This document shows, one piece after another, positions 25,428 to 34,297 of a stretch of DNA of 47,127 nt. Each line of letters starts with the position of its first letter. Within the stretch, counting starts at the first letter, position 1. This DNA comes from Aquimarina sp. RZ0 (GTDB taxonomy: Bacteria > Bacteroidota > Bacteroidia > Flavobacteriales > Flavobacteriaceae). The notes beneath the pieces are model-generated. The model worked only from the letters and a program-made list of their open reading frames with translations. It ran no database searches and was not told where the DNA came from. The translations under genes were made by a program, and so were the position numbers. The stretch is taken from contig NZ_VTZU01000054.1 in NCBI RefSeq assembly GCF_008370685.1, positions 1 through 47,127 on the forward strand, in the 5' to 3' direction.

Positions 25428-26336
25428 TTACCAAAGCATTCTATCCAGAATCATATGCACATCAATTAATACAATGCTAAAAACACCTGAGACTATTATT
25501 AGCTTGAGTATATTATGAAGCCAAAAATAATGACTTTTACCCTTGGATACCCAAAGAGCAATTAAAAACAGGAATAACAGCCCTAAACACACGTAGAAAT
25601 ATAAAAACATATATCCTACCTCATATCTTGTCAATAATAAATAAATAGGAATACAAGAAGCGACTATTAATAGACTAATCAGTCGCTTGGAAGTCAACTC
25701 TCCATAAATAATTGGAATCGTTTTATAATTCTGGGCTACGTCTCCCCTTAAATTTCCTAAATCCTTTACCATTTCTCTCATTACCAACATTAAAAACAAA
25801 AAAGTAGCATGCACAAAAATTACTTCATCAAAGTTTTTGTAATAAATAAAAACGGCAAAAAATGGTGTTATAGATAAGGTAGAAGCAACAAAATTACCTA
25901 TAAATGGCATTTTCTTTAGTTTATGAGAATAGAACCATATCCCAAAAACGTAAAGAGAGAAAAACAAAACTGCTTTAAAAGAAACATAGCTGGCAAGTAT
26001 AACCGAAAGAAAGTTTAGAATAAAGTATCCGGTTAACTTAGTCTGCTGACTTACTAAACGGTCCAACATCGTTTTCTGAGGCCTATTGATCAAATCTTTC
26101 TCTCTATCATAAAAGCTATTGATGACATACCCTGCTGCAATTACTCCTGCAGATGCTAACACAATAACAAACAGATTCGCATCAAAAAGTACTTTTCTCA
26201 ATGGTATATGAGGCGCTAGAATAAATATAGAGGTAAGATATTGTGCTAAAACAATAATAAGAATGTTATACCCTCTTACAATAGAAAATAAACTCAATAA
26301 CTTAAGAAGAGTGAGTTTATTTTTTCTAGAAAACAT
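25428..26336 (-). CDS. UbiA-family prenyltransferase (GGGP synthase-like)
   Basis: 302 residues, eight to nine membrane helices. The two Asp-rich substrate motifs are present: NSFYDREKDLINRP (73-86) and KDLGNLRGDVAQNYKTIP (191-208), binding the Mg-pyrophosphate of the prenyl donor. In flavobacteria the gene next to mevalonate kinase is commonly annotated geranylgeranylglycerol-phosphate geranylgeranyltransferase; acceptor cannot be confirmed here. Starts 16 bp after mevalonate kinase and is the last gene of the mvaD-mvk-ubiA operon. Confidence 0.88.
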   Translation of the reverse strand: MFSRKNKLTLLKLLSLFSIVRGYNILIIVLAQYLTSIFILAPHIPLRKVLFDANLFVIVLASAGVIAAGYVINSFYDREKDLINRPQKTMLDRLVSQQTKLTGYFILNFLSVILASYVSFKAVLFFSLYVFGIWFYSHKLKKMPFIGNFVASTLSITPFFAVFIYYKNFDEVIFVHATFLFLMLVMREMVKDLGNLRGDVAQNYKTIPIIYGELTSKRLISLLIVASCIPIYLLLTRYEVGYMFLYFYVCLGLLFLFLIALWVSKGKSHYFWLHNILKLIIVSGVFSIVLIDVHMILDRMLW

Positions 26337-26352
26337 GTTAAGTGTAAATCAA

Positions 26353-27288
26353 TTAAAAGTTATATACCACTTCTAATTTGTAATCCTTGAGTGCAACTTG
26401 AGCCTTATTTAAATCTTGAGTAAAACCTAAGATATAACCTCCTCCTCCAGAACCACACAGTTTTAGATAGTAATCATTAGTTTCAATTCCATTTTTCCAT
26501 AATGCATGGAATTGGGTAGGAATCATAGGTTTAAAATTATCTAAGACAACATGAGATAACTGTTTTATATTAGAAAACAAAGATTTTATATCTCCTTTTA
26601 AGAAATCATCGACACAGGCGTCCGTATGTTTTACAAATTGATTTTTAAGCATACTACGAAAACCTTCTTGTTTCATGTTTTCCATAAAAATGCTAATCAT
26701 AGGTGCCGTTTCTCCAACGATACCGCTATCTAATAAAAACACTGCGCCTTTTTTATTTTCAACACTTTGCGAAGGAATTCCTGCTGGCTCTATATTATCT
26801 TTAGAATTAATAAGGATAGGAAGACTTAAATAACTATTCAAAGGGTCTAAACCAGAACTACTACCGTGAAAAAAAGATTCCATTAATCCAAAAACCTCTT
26901 TAAGTTTTAATAGTTTATCACGAGTAAGGTTTTCTAATACTGTAATCTTATCTTCTGCATATTTATCATAAATAGCAGCTACAAGTGCTCCACTACTACC
27001 CACTCCATATCCCTGCGGTATACTGCTATCAAAATACATTCCTGCCTTAATATCTGATTGCAACTTTTGGAGATCGAATTTTACAATCTCTTTATCCTCA
27101 ATCTCTTTAAGATAGTCGGCAAAATCACGTAAGTTTTTATTAGATTTTATGGCATCAGCATCTGCACTATTTGATACTTTGAGCGCACCTTTAAAAAAGT
27201 TATAAGGTATAGAAAGTCCCTTAGAGTCTTTAATAATACCGTATTCCCCAAATAAAAGTATTTTAGAATAAAATAATGGTCCTTTCAT
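26353..27288 (-). CDS. Mevalonate kinase-like GHMP kinase
   Basis: 311 residues from ATG 27288 (the longer frame starts at a TTG). GHMP features: N-terminal SKILLFGEYGIIKDSKGLSIPY, the ATP loop PQGYGVGSSGALVAAIYD (about 92-109), the catalytic region FHGSSSGLDPLNS and C-terminal LCGSGGGGYILGF. The enzyme phosphorylates mevalonate on the route to isopentenyl diphosphate. It lies 50 bp downstream of diphosphomevalonate decarboxylase. Annotation as mevalonate kinase rests on motifs plus context. Confidence 0.88.
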   Translation of the reverse strand: MKGPLFYSKILLFGEYGIIKDSKGLSIPYNFFKGALKVSNSADADAIKSNKNLRDFADYLKEIEDKEIVKFDLQKLQSDIKAGMYFDSSIPQGYGVGSSGALVAAIYDKYAEDKITVLENLTRDKLLKLKEVFGLMESFFHGSSSGLDPLNSYLSLPILINSKDNIEPAGIPSQSVENKKGAVFLLDSGIVGETAPMISIFMENMKQEGFRSMLKNQFVKHTDACVDDFLKGDIKSLFSNIKQLSHVVLDNFKPMIPTQFHALWKNGIETNDYYLKLCGSGGGGYILGFTQDLNKAQVALKDYKLEVVYNF

Positions 27289-27338
27289 TAGCGTATTTTT
27301 TCCTTTAGATCCAATTTGTATACCCAATTAGGATAAAG

Positions 27339-28424
27339 TTACAATAATTTAGCACCTAATCCTATTTTGTCGCAAATATACTGTCCTTTCTGACAATACA
27401 CAACTAACTCACTAGTAATGAAATCTTTTACGTGGTTTTTCTCCTTCTCCGGGTATAATAAATGTACATTTGCCCCTGCATCTAATGTAAAACACAGTTT
27501 TGACCCTGTTTCTTTTCTATATTCCCATATTTTATTGATAATTGACAAGGTATTGGGTTTCATCAATATAAAATACGGAAGTGATGTCATCATCATCGCA
27601 TGCAATGTTAATGCTTCGCTCTCTACTATTTCTATAAATGTGTCTAAATCCCCGGATATTAAAACATCTTTTAATCTGGTTATATTCTGATTTGCCTGCT
27701 GGAATCGTTCTGATGCAAAAGGATGCCCGTACATCAGACCATGACCTACGGAGCTACTTACTTGCTTTTCTCCTTTATCCACAAGTAGAATTGTATCCTG
27801 ATAATCGGCAAAATTCTCATGAAATTGGTATGGGAATTTAATTGCATATCCATCATCACTCTCCGGTACATCATTACTTACCCCCCAAATCGTTATAGGC
27901 CCTTCAATACTTCTACACGCACTTCCAGAACCTAATCTGGACAAAAAAGATGCTTTTTGTAACACAAAGGAATCCGTAATTTCAGGATTGATTTTTTTTT
28001 CTAATTGCATCAAACAATACGCCAGAGCACTCATCCCACTGGCAGATGAAGCAATCCCACTACTATGTGGAAATGTATTGCTTGTTTCTATAGTAAACTG
28101 ATATGCTTTCAGAAAAGGAAGATATGCTTCTATCCTTTCAAAAAAACTTTGGATTTTAGGGTTAAAATCTGGTTTTGTTTTTCCTTCAAAAAGTAAATCA
28201 AATTGAAAATCTGTAGCCGTAGTTTTTAATTTTTCATACCGCAATATTGTTTCCGTTTTGCAAGCACTTAATGTAAAACTTATAGACGGGTTTTCTGGTA
28301 ACTGTACCCGCCGCTTTCCCCAATATTTAACCAAGGCAATATTACTGGGTGAAGTGCACGAAATGAATCCGTTATCAGGTAATAAAAGTGGTGTTTCAGA
28401 TACAAATTGAAGGTAATCAATCAT
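27339..28424 (-). CDS. mvaD: Diphosphomevalonate decarboxylase
   Basis: 361 residues from ATG 28424 (a TTG 7 codons upstream is less likely). Signature segments: TSPSNIALVKYWGKRR near the N-terminus, ENPSISFTLS, HSSGIASSASGMSALAYCL (ATP loop), ARLGSGSACRS-type SRLGSGSACRSIEGP with the conserved Ser/Arg, and LDAGANVHLLYP with the catalytic Asp. Converts mevalonate diphosphate to IPP. First gene of the isoprenoid operon, with a TATCTTTG box 19 bases upstream. Confidence 0.93.
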   Translation of the reverse strand: MIDYLQFVSETPLLLPDNGFISCTSPSNIALVKYWGKRRVQLPENPSISFTLSACKTETILRYEKLKTTATDFQFDLLFEGKTKPDFNPKIQSFFERIEAYLPFLKAYQFTIETSNTFPHSSGIASSASGMSALAYCLMQLEKKINPEITDSFVLQKASFLSRLGSGSACRSIEGPITIWGVSNDVPESDDGYAIKFPYQFHENFADYQDTILLVDKGEKQVSSSVGHGLMYGHPFASERFQQANQNITRLKDVLISGDLDTFIEIVESEALTLHAMMMTSLPYFILMKPNTLSIINKIWEYRKETGSKLCFTLDAGANVHLLYPEKEKNHVKDFITSELVVYCQKGQYICDKIGLGAKLL

Positions 28425-28442
28425 ATTATAAAATAATTTTGG

Positions 28443-28450
28443 CAAAGATA
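28443..28450 (-). promoter_or_regulatory. -7 box (TATCTTTG) of the mevalonate operon
   Basis: TATCTTTG on the minus strand 19 bases before the mvaD ATG; leader about 13 nt, like the boxes at 22364 and 23240. Confidence 0.55.
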
Positions 28451-28522
28451 AGTTCTTATCACAGTTAAAGGGTATCCTAGTAAAAATAAATTGTTATTTT
28501 AGTATTTTACTAACAAATTATA

Positions 28523-28996
28523 ATGAAAATAAAATTACTGCGAATAGGAATTGCCATATTAGTGTGTTTGCTAATGGGTTTTCTGGGCAGTATTGCCACC
28601 CAATCTTCCATTAATACTTGGTATCCAGTCCTAAACAAACCTTCTTTCACACCCCCTAATTGGCTTTTTGCACCTGTCTGGACAACGCTATATATTATGA
28701 TAGGAATTGCCGCAGGAATTGTTTGGAGTAAAGGTTTTTATCATAAATGGGTAAAAATTGCGTTATACCATTTTGGGTTTCAACTTTTACTCAATGCTGC
28801 GTGGTCCATTTTTTTCTTTGGAATGCGTGATCCTTTGATTGCACTAGTGGATATTATTGCCCTATTTATCCTGCTATTGTTTACAATCAAGTGGTTTAAA
28901 GTTGTAAACACAACTGCCTCTTACCTACTTATCCCCTATTTAATATGGGTTGCTTTTGCGGCTGCATTAAATTTTTGCATATGGCAGCTTAACTAA
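28523..28996 (+). CDS. TspO/MBR-family membrane protein
   Basis: 157 residues, five membrane helices. TspO motifs: the first helix through GFLGSIATQSSINTWYPVLNKPSFTPPNWLFAPVWTTLYIMIG, and the helix 3-4 region LNAAWSIFFFGMRDPLIAL. Binds porphyrins and related ligands; function in bacteria is debated. Followed after 24 bp by a TetR regulator, so probably one unit, perhaps autoregulated. Confidence 0.9.
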   Translation: MKIKLLRIGIAILVCLLMGFLGSIATQSSINTWYPVLNKPSFTPPNWLFAPVWTTLYIMIGIAAGIVWSKGFYHKWVKIALYHFGFQLLLNAAWSIFFFGMRDPLIALVDIIALFILLLFTIKWFKVVNTTASYLLIPYLIWVAFAAALNFCIWQLN

Positions 28997-29005
28997 ACCA
29001 AGAAT

Positions 29006-29011
29006 AAGGAG
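29006..29011 (+). promoter_or_regulatory. Shine-Dalgarno AAGGAG before the TetR gene
   Basis: AAGGAG with a 9-nt spacer to the ATG at 29021. Most starts in this window lack such a site, so it marks strong or independent translation of the second gene. Confidence 0.6.
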
Positions 29012-29020
29012 TAAAATTTT

Positions 29021-29578
29021 ATGAACAAAAAATCAATAGTCTTACAGACTACTTTAGAATTAATTACAAAACAAGGAATACGGGCAACTTCACTTTCACA
29101 AATTATAAAAGAATCAGGAGTTGCTAATGGTACCGTATATCATCATTTTAAGAACAAAGAAGAAATAATCACTGAGCTGTACCTAATGCTTACACAAGAT
29201 TTTGGAACGGTCGTTATGCGTAATGTCCCCGAAGACGATCTTAAGAAAAAGTTTTCTATTATGTGGCTTAATCTATTTCATTATTTTGTGAATAATCCTC
29301 TTGCATTTGTTTTTTCAGAACAGATTGCCAGATCTCCGGAGATTCCACAATCCTTGAAAGATAAGGCCAGACAATATTATGCAGAAATTGAAAAGTATTT
29401 TAAAACAGGGATCAGTAAAAAAATATTCAAATCCTATAATACCATGGTCATGGAAGAGTTATTTTTTGGGAATGTAGTGTCTATTGTTAAAATTCACGAA
29501 AACGAAAAAGTAAAATTACTAGATAAGCATATCAATCAGGCCATAGAGATTTCTTGGAAAGGATTTTTAAAAGATTAA
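29021..29578 (+). CDS. TetR/AcrR-family transcriptional regulator
   Basis: 185 residues. N-terminal helix-turn-helix: LELITKQGIRATSLSQIIKESGVANGTVYHHFKNKEEIITELY (about 11-53), the standard TetR DNA-binding block; the remainder is an all-helical ligand domain. Second gene after tspO. The operator cannot be identified. Ends before the R3 element. Confidence 0.93.
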   Translation: MNKKSIVLQTTLELITKQGIRATSLSQIIKESGVANGTVYHHFKNKEEIITELYLMLTQDFGTVVMRNVPEDDLKKKFSIMWLNLFHYFVNNPLAFVFSEQIARSPEIPQSLKDKARQYYAEIEKYFKTGISKKIFKSYNTMVMEELFFGNVVSIVKIHENEKVKLLDKHINQAIEISWKGFLKD

Positions 29579-29620
29579 TTTTTCAATAAATTTTTATAAC
29601 AGATTTAATAAAAGATATAG

Positions 29621-29778
29621 AACTCATCTTGACTTTTAATTTTTAACCGAAAATGAGTTGAAATTTGACCAGATGAGGCACTTTTTATAGTTTATAGTAG
29701 CACTACAGACGAAAAAAGTAATGAAATATGGACTAATTTCAGCCATTTTTTAGGAAACAGAAAAAGTCAAGATGAGTT
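29621..29778 (+). repeat. R3 element: 158 bp with perfect 17-bp inverted ends
   Basis: AACTCATCTTGACTTTT at 29621-29637 and its exact inverse at 29762-29778. The interior has no ORF. Flanks share TATAG-like sequence (29616-29620 and about 29781-29785), possibly a target duplication. A solitary copy of the same end occurs at 38219-38240. MITE-like. Confidence 0.75.
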
Positions 29779-29812
29779 TATATAGATCTCTGGTCTCTGT
29801 ATACGATTATTT

Positions 29813-30373
29813 CTATACATCCTTTAAACTACCTAATTCTAATAGTTTAAGTACTGTTTTTAGATTTCGTGTAGTCGCAGTACATTTTAATTTTTTTTCG
29901 AATAAATTATTAGAAAGCTTAGTTTTTCCATACCCATTTGAGGCATAAAAATAAACAACTTTGCCTTCAATGAAATACGCTTCCCCTTCTGAGCGATGTA
30001 TTGCTATCTGATCCGTCATTTTAGAATTCGGAACCTCCGACAGCATCGTGAAATACATCTTTTTTTCTTCTATCTCATTATTTTTCAACCTTTCGATAAA
30101 AGGATTTTCATTATAAAGTGATTGCAAGTAAGCGGGCGTCATCACCAAAACAGGAACATCATACCCAAAATGATTTAAAATCTCATTCTTAATTACTGAT
30201 TCTAAGGAGGTAGTGGTTTCTTCGTTACTTTTAAAAATAACATTTCCACTCTGTATATATGTAATAACTGATGCATATCCTAAATTCTCTAACATGGCTC
30301 TGAGATCAGCCATTTTGATTTTTTTCTGACCACTCACATTGATTCCTCGAAGTAACGCTATATATGTTTTCAT
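29813..30373 (-). CDS. DUF1697 family protein
   Basis: 186 residues. Starts MKTYIALLRGINVSGQKKIKMADLR and continues LENLGYASVITYIQSGNVIF, then VPVLVMTPAYL, the conserved blocks of DUF1697 (YP_ family). No signal or catalytic motif visible; small cytosolic protein of unknown role. Its ATG follows the flavoprotein stop directly (30373/30374), so it is the last gene of a three-gene operon. Confidence 0.88.
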   Translation of the reverse strand: MKTYIALLRGINVSGQKKIKMADLRAMLENLGYASVITYIQSGNVIFKSNEETTTSLESVIKNEILNHFGYDVPVLVMTPAYLQSLYNENPFIERLKNNEIEEKKMYFTMLSEVPNSKMTDQIAIHRSEGEAYFIEGKVVYFYASNGYGKTKLSNNLFEKKLKCTATTRNLKTVLKLLELGSLKDV

Positions 30374-31585
30374 TTATTCTAAAATTATAGCCTGAGCTGC
30401 AATAAAAGCACCAGTCCAGGCATTCTGAAAATTAAATCCTCCTGTAATGGCATCAATATTTAGAATCTCTCCAGCAAAATATAAATTTTTATGTTTTTTA
30501 CTTTCGAAAGTCTTAAAATTTAATTCTTTGAGATCTATTCCTCCTGCGGTTACAAACTCTTCTTTAAAAGTACTTTTCCCCCGGACTTTAAAAACACCTC
30601 CCGTTAGCTCTTTTGACAATTTTAATACTTGAGTTTTATTAATGTCTGCCCATTTTTTATCCGAAGTAATTCCTGAAGTAATTGCCAAACTTTGCCAAAG
30701 TCGTTTGGACAATCCAAACTGAGCATACTTTAAGACTTGTTGTTTAGCATTCTGTTCTTTTAATTTTTTTAATGCTTCGATAGTTTCCTCCTGAGTATCA
30801 TCCTGAAGCCAATTCACTATAATTTCAAAATTATATGCATACGAATTCAACTCGATGGCACCCCAGGCAGAAAGTTTGAGTATTGCAGGACCACTCATCC
30901 CCCAGTGCGTAATAAGCAATGGGCCATCACTACATAATTTAGAATTCTTAACTTTCACAGACACCTGTGTTGAAATTCCGGGTAGCTCTTTAATTCTGGA
31001 GTCTTTTATATTAAATGTGAATAATGAAGGAACTGCCTCGATAATACGATGATCTATCGTTTTTAGTTTTGTCCAAATTTTGGGATTACTTCCAGAAGCA
31101 ATCATCAGCTTCACTGTTTCAAAATTACCTTGACTCGTTATGACTTTCCAGATTGTTTCTTCCTGATAAAAATCTTTTACCGAATGATTTGTTAATATCT
31201 CAATATTCAACTTTTTTGCCTCTGACAAGAAGCAATCAATAATCGACTTTGAAGAATCTGAGACTGGAAAAACCCTGCCATCCTCTTCAATTTTTAATGC
31301 CACTCCCCGACGCTCAAACCATTCCATCGTATCTCCTGTCATAAAGGTATGAAAAGGACCAATTAGTTCTTTTTCTCCTCTTGGATAATTTTTACTTAAT
31401 TCATTTGGTATAAACGCGGCGTGTGTAACATTACAACGACCTCCTCCCGAAACACGAACCTTAGAGAGCACCTCTTTTCCTCTTTCTAAAATAGCAATTT
31501 TGAGCTTTTTATTTTTTTCGGCTACATTGAGTGCCGCAAAAAAACCAGCCGCGCCACCACCAACAATTATTAAATCATATTGCAT
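30374..31585 (-). CDS. HI0933-like flavoprotein (BaiN/RdsA type)
   Basis: 403 residues. N-terminal FAD motif LIIVGGGAAGFFAALNVAEK (4-23), the family signature VRVSGGGRCNVTHA (44-57), an insertion domain in the middle, and C-terminal TGGFNFQNAWTGAFIAAQA. The family reduces or oxidises unsaturated substrates with a tightly bound FAD; physiological substrate unknown. Its start overlaps the GDPD stop by one base (31585). Confidence 0.9.
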   Translation of the reverse strand: MQYDLIIVGGGAAGFFAALNVAEKNKKLKIAILERGKEVLSKVRVSGGGRCNVTHAAFIPNELSKNYPRGEKELIGPFHTFMTGDTMEWFERRGVALKIEEDGRVFPVSDSSKSIIDCFLSEAKKLNIEILTNHSVKDFYQEETIWKVITSQGNFETVKLMIASGSNPKIWTKLKTIDHRIIEAVPSLFTFNIKDSRIKELPGISTQVSVKVKNSKLCSDGPLLITHWGMSGPAILKLSAWGAIELNSYAYNFEIIVNWLQDDTQEETIEALKKLKEQNAKQQVLKYAQFGLSKRLWQSLAITSGITSDKKWADINKTQVLKLSKELTGGVFKVRGKSTFKEEFVTAGGIDLKELNFKTFESKKHKNLYFAGEILNIDAITGGFNFQNAWTGAFIAAQAIILE

Positions 31586-32262
31586 CAGGCAAAATTAGGG
31601 AAATCTGTAATGATTCCATCTACCAGCCAGCTTTTTGATTGTTTTATCTGCTGTTCTTTATTGACTGTCCAAACGTATACCTCATATCCTTCTTCTTTTG
31701 CCAAAGAAACACCCTTCTCAGTGAGTGAAGAAATCGGCGGATGTACTGAATAAGCTTCCAGCTTTTTTGCTTCTGAGATTGCATGCATTATATCATCTTC
31801 TGTTAGCACACCTATCCTAAATTGAGAAGTAACAGATTTTATATCATGCAGCTGAGAATGATCAAAACTTGACACAATAAACTGATCAAATTTCCAATTT
31901 GAATTTGGAATATATTCTTCCAGCAATGTCATCACAGGTAGTGCCGTATTAACTCCTTTTAACTCTATATTAAGTTCACATTTTCCATCAACCAGTTCTA
32001 ATACCTGATTCAGTGTCGGGATACGATATCCTTCTATAGTCATAAACGATTGCAAATCAACCAATGAATACTCTGATACTTTTCCTGACCCATTCGTAGT
32101 TCTATCCAATGTTTCATCATGAATTACTACCAACTCTCCGGAATTACAACAATGCACATCTATTTCTACTCCATCAACATTATGTTTCAGAGCTTCTTCT
32201 ATAGATTCTAATGTGTTTTCTGCAACCAATCCTGCAGCACCTCGATGCCCAAATATTTTCAT
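31585..32262 (-). CDS. Glycerophosphodiester phosphodiesterase
   Basis: 225 residues with the GDPD signature: FGHRGAAGLVAENTLESI (H5, R6), DGVEIDVHCC (E and D metal ligands), LVVIHDETLDRTTNGSG (catalytic His). No signal peptide, so cytosolic. Hydrolyses glycerophosphodiesters to glycerol 3-phosphate and alcohol. First gene of the GDPD-flavoprotein-DUF1697 operon. Near-overlap with downstream genes indicates coupled translation. Confidence 0.93.
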   Translation of the reverse strand: MKIFGHRGAAGLVAENTLESIEEALKHNVDGVEIDVHCCNSGELVVIHDETLDRTTNGSGKVSEYSLVDLQSFMTIEGYRIPTLNQVLELVDGKCELNIELKGVNTALPVMTLLEEYIPNSNWKFDQFIVSSFDHSQLHDIKSVTSQFRIGVLTEDDIMHAISEAKKLEAYSVHPPISSLTEKGVSLAKEEGYEVYVWTVNKEQQIKQSKSWLVDGIITDFPNFA

Positions 32263-32321
32263 ACATCTTTTTTTAGTCTTTAAAAATAACTAATATAACT
32301 ATAGAATCCTTTTACCCTAAC

Positions 32322-33049
32322 CTAAAATGCATATCCTACTGTAAATGAAAGTATCGGAATAATATCCCATCCGTTTTCAGTTTCACCATATGCCATTCCT
32401 GATTCAAAAGATAGATGTAACCAGTCAAAATAGGTACGCTGTAATCCATAAACCACTCCCACCGTTAAAAGATCTGTTGGATTACAATCCTGATTATCAT
32501 TTATCTCTAATTTTTCATAAAATTCTTCTGAAAAATAATAGGTTCCTTTTAGCGAAAAGAAATTACCATTATTTCTTGTAATATTTTTACCTAATTTCTG
32601 TCTTCTTATAAAATTATAATAATACGATTTGTGATTAAAAAATTCGTATAAATTCATTGAATTATTTTTTCTTTATGCAAGGCAAAAAAATCAAGCATAG
32701 CTATAGCTACGGTTTATTTTTTAAACGAAGTAGAAAGGAAAAAGAAACGATGAATATGCGAAATTTTTAGTTATAAATCGTATAAAAACGATACTGCAAA
32801 TCGATAATAGGTAAAAAGGCCAAAAAAGAATCAGAATTACCATTAGAATCTTCAGAAGTACTGGCACTAAAAATAATACCGGCATTAGCAAGAAATGTAG
32901 TTGTTCTGGTCACTCCAATTTCTGCTTCTACTCCCGGGATAAGAAAGTTACCCCTTAATTCTATAGGTGACACTGATGGTTTTTGCTGTGCGTACACGAA
33001 ATGACCTGTAGCAATTACTAGTATGAGAACTACAATTATTTTTTTTCAT
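32322..33049 (-). pseudogene. Outer-membrane-type gene broken by R1 copy 5 and a frameshift
   Basis: The N-terminal half (from ATG 33049 to about 32784) and C-terminal half (32621-32322) belong to one beta-rich protein: the first ends ...FLPIIDLQYRF and the second begins YYNFIRRQKLGKN and ends TVGYAF. R1 copy 5 (32622-32783) lies exactly between. A run of eight A after the ATG gives a hydrophilic peptide, while deleting one A restores a clear signal peptide (KKIIVVLILVIATGHFVYAQ). So there are two independent lesions: +1 in the homopolymer and R1. The intact protein would be about 193 residues. An alternative is phase variation of the A-run before R1 arrived. Confidence 0.8.
32622..32783 (-). 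repeat. R1 palindromic 162-bp element, copy 5 (inside a gene)
   Basis: Complete copy with consensus sequence, minus orientation. Its insertion introduces an in-frame stop (the frame reads through YTIYN and stops in the R1 end). Flanks TTTTT on one side and TATTA on the other on the coding strand leave the target duplication unclear. This is the best evidence in the window that R1 moved. Confidence 0.95.
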
Positions 33050-33056
33050 TTGTAAT

Positions 33057-33090
33057 GGTTTTAAAGTTATCTGTTTGTAACTTTAAAACC
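33057..33090 (-). promoter_or_regulatory. Perfect 13-bp hairpin between two minus-strand genes
   Basis: GGTTTTAAAGTTA and its exact inverse, 8-nt loop, 8 bases upstream of the pseudogene ATG. No T-run on the minus-strand side, so it is not a clear terminator; it may be an operator or mRNA 5' structure. Confidence 0.5.
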
Positions 33091-33118
33091 TCAAATGTTA
33101 CCCTATAAAATGTTTTTT

Positions 33119-34297
33119 TTATTTGAAGGCCGAAAATCCAGTAATATCCATCCCGGTGATCAATAAGTGAATATCGTGTGTTCCTTCATAGGTTATAACA
33201 CTTTCCAAATTCATCATATGTCGCATAATACTATACTCCCCGGTAATCCCCATTCCTCCCAGAATCTGTCTCGCTTCTCTGGCAATGTTAATCGCCATAT
33301 CAACATTATTACGTTTTGCCATAGAGATCTGAGCTGATGTTGCTTTCCCTTCTTCTCTAAGAACGCCCAATCTCCACGCTAATAATTGAGCCTTTGTAAT
33401 TTCTGTAATCATTTCGGCTAATTTTTTTTGCTGTAATTGTGTTGCTCCTATTGGTTTATCAAACTGTATTCTTTCTTTTGCGTATCGCAATGCTGTATCA
33501 TAACAATCCATTGCAGCTCCTATTGCTCCCCAGGCAATACCGTAACGTGCAGAATCTAAGCAACCCAATGGTGCTCCTAACCCACTTTTGCCAGCTAGCA
33601 AATTTTCTTTAGGTACTTTTACATTATCAAAAATAAGTTCTCCGGTTGCCGAAGCTCTTAACGACCATTTATTATGAGTTTCGGGGGTAGAGAAACCTTC
33701 CATTTCTCTTTCTACCACCAACCCATGTATTCTCCCTTCTTCATTTTTTGCCCACACTACAGCTATATCTGCAAAGGGGGCATTAGAGATCCATAATTTT
33801 GCACCATTTAGTAAATAATGATCTCCTTCATCCCTAAAATTAGTGGTCATACCACCCGGATTAGATCCATGATCCGGCTCAGTTAACCCAAAACATCCCA
33901 TAAACTCACCTGAAGCTAACTTGGGTAAATATTTATTACGTTGCTTTTCATCTCCATATTTCCAAATTGGATACATCACCAGAGAAGATTGAACAGAAGC
34001 TGTAGATCTTACCCCAGAATCACCTCTTTCTATCTCCTGCATAATCAAACCATAACTTATTTGATCCAATCCTGCACCACCATATTGTTCTGGAATATAA
34101 GGACCAAATGCTCCTATCTCTGCTAAACCTTTAATGATCTGATCAGGAAACTCTGCCCGTTGTGCATATGATTCTATAATAGGAGAAACTTCTCTTTTTA
34201 CCCAACTACGCGCAGCATCTCGAACAAGCTTATGTTCTTCTGACAAAAGATCATCTATGTTATAATAATCAGGTGCTTCAAAAAGGTCAGGCTTCAT
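33119..34297 (-). CDS. Acyl-CoA dehydrogenase, glutaryl-CoA dehydrogenase-like
   Basis: 392 residues. FAD and substrate-binding blocks: CFGLTEPDHGSNPGGMTT, KLWISNAPFADIAVVWAK, and the C-terminal ILGGMGITGEYSIMRHMMNLESVITYEGTHDIHLLI, where Glu in YEGTHDIH is the catalytic base in the glutaryl-CoA dehydrogenase branch. Oxidises and decarboxylates glutaryl-CoA in lysine/tryptophan catabolism, if that assignment holds. Monocistronic or followed by the pseudogene. A possible TATTTTTG box lies just upstream (34314-34321). Confidence 0.9.
   Translation of the reverse strand: MKPDLFEAPDYYNIDDLLSEEHKLVRDAARSWVKREVSPIIESYAQRAEFPDQIIKGLAEIGAFGPYIPEQYGGAGLDQISYGLIMQEIERGDSGVRSTASVQSSLVMYPIWKYGDEKQRNKYLPKLASGEFMGCFGLTEPDHGSNPGGMTTNFRDEGDHYLLNGAKLWISNAPFADIAVVWAKNEEGRIHGLVVEREMEGFSTPETHNKWSLRASATGELIFDNVKVPKENLLAGKSGLGAPLGCLDSARYGIAWGAIGAAMDCYDTALRYAKERIQFDKPIGATQLQQKKLAEMITEITKAQLLAWRLGVLREEGKATSAQISMAKRNNVDMAINIAREARQILGGMGITGEYSIMRHMMNLESVITYEGTHDIHLLITGMDITGFSAFK

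Noticed and set aside
32322..32657. Separate 111-residue gene
   Set aside because: Its N-terminal 12 residues are R1 sequence; the rest is the C-terminal half of the interrupted gene.
32767..32997. Separate 76-residue gene
   Set aside because: Its last residues are translated from the R1 end and its start lies inside a broken signal peptide; it is the N-terminal half of the pseudogene.
33057..33090. Terminator of the acyl-CoA dehydrogenase gene
   Set aside because: Perfect stem but no T-run on the transcript side; listed as a regulatory hairpin instead.
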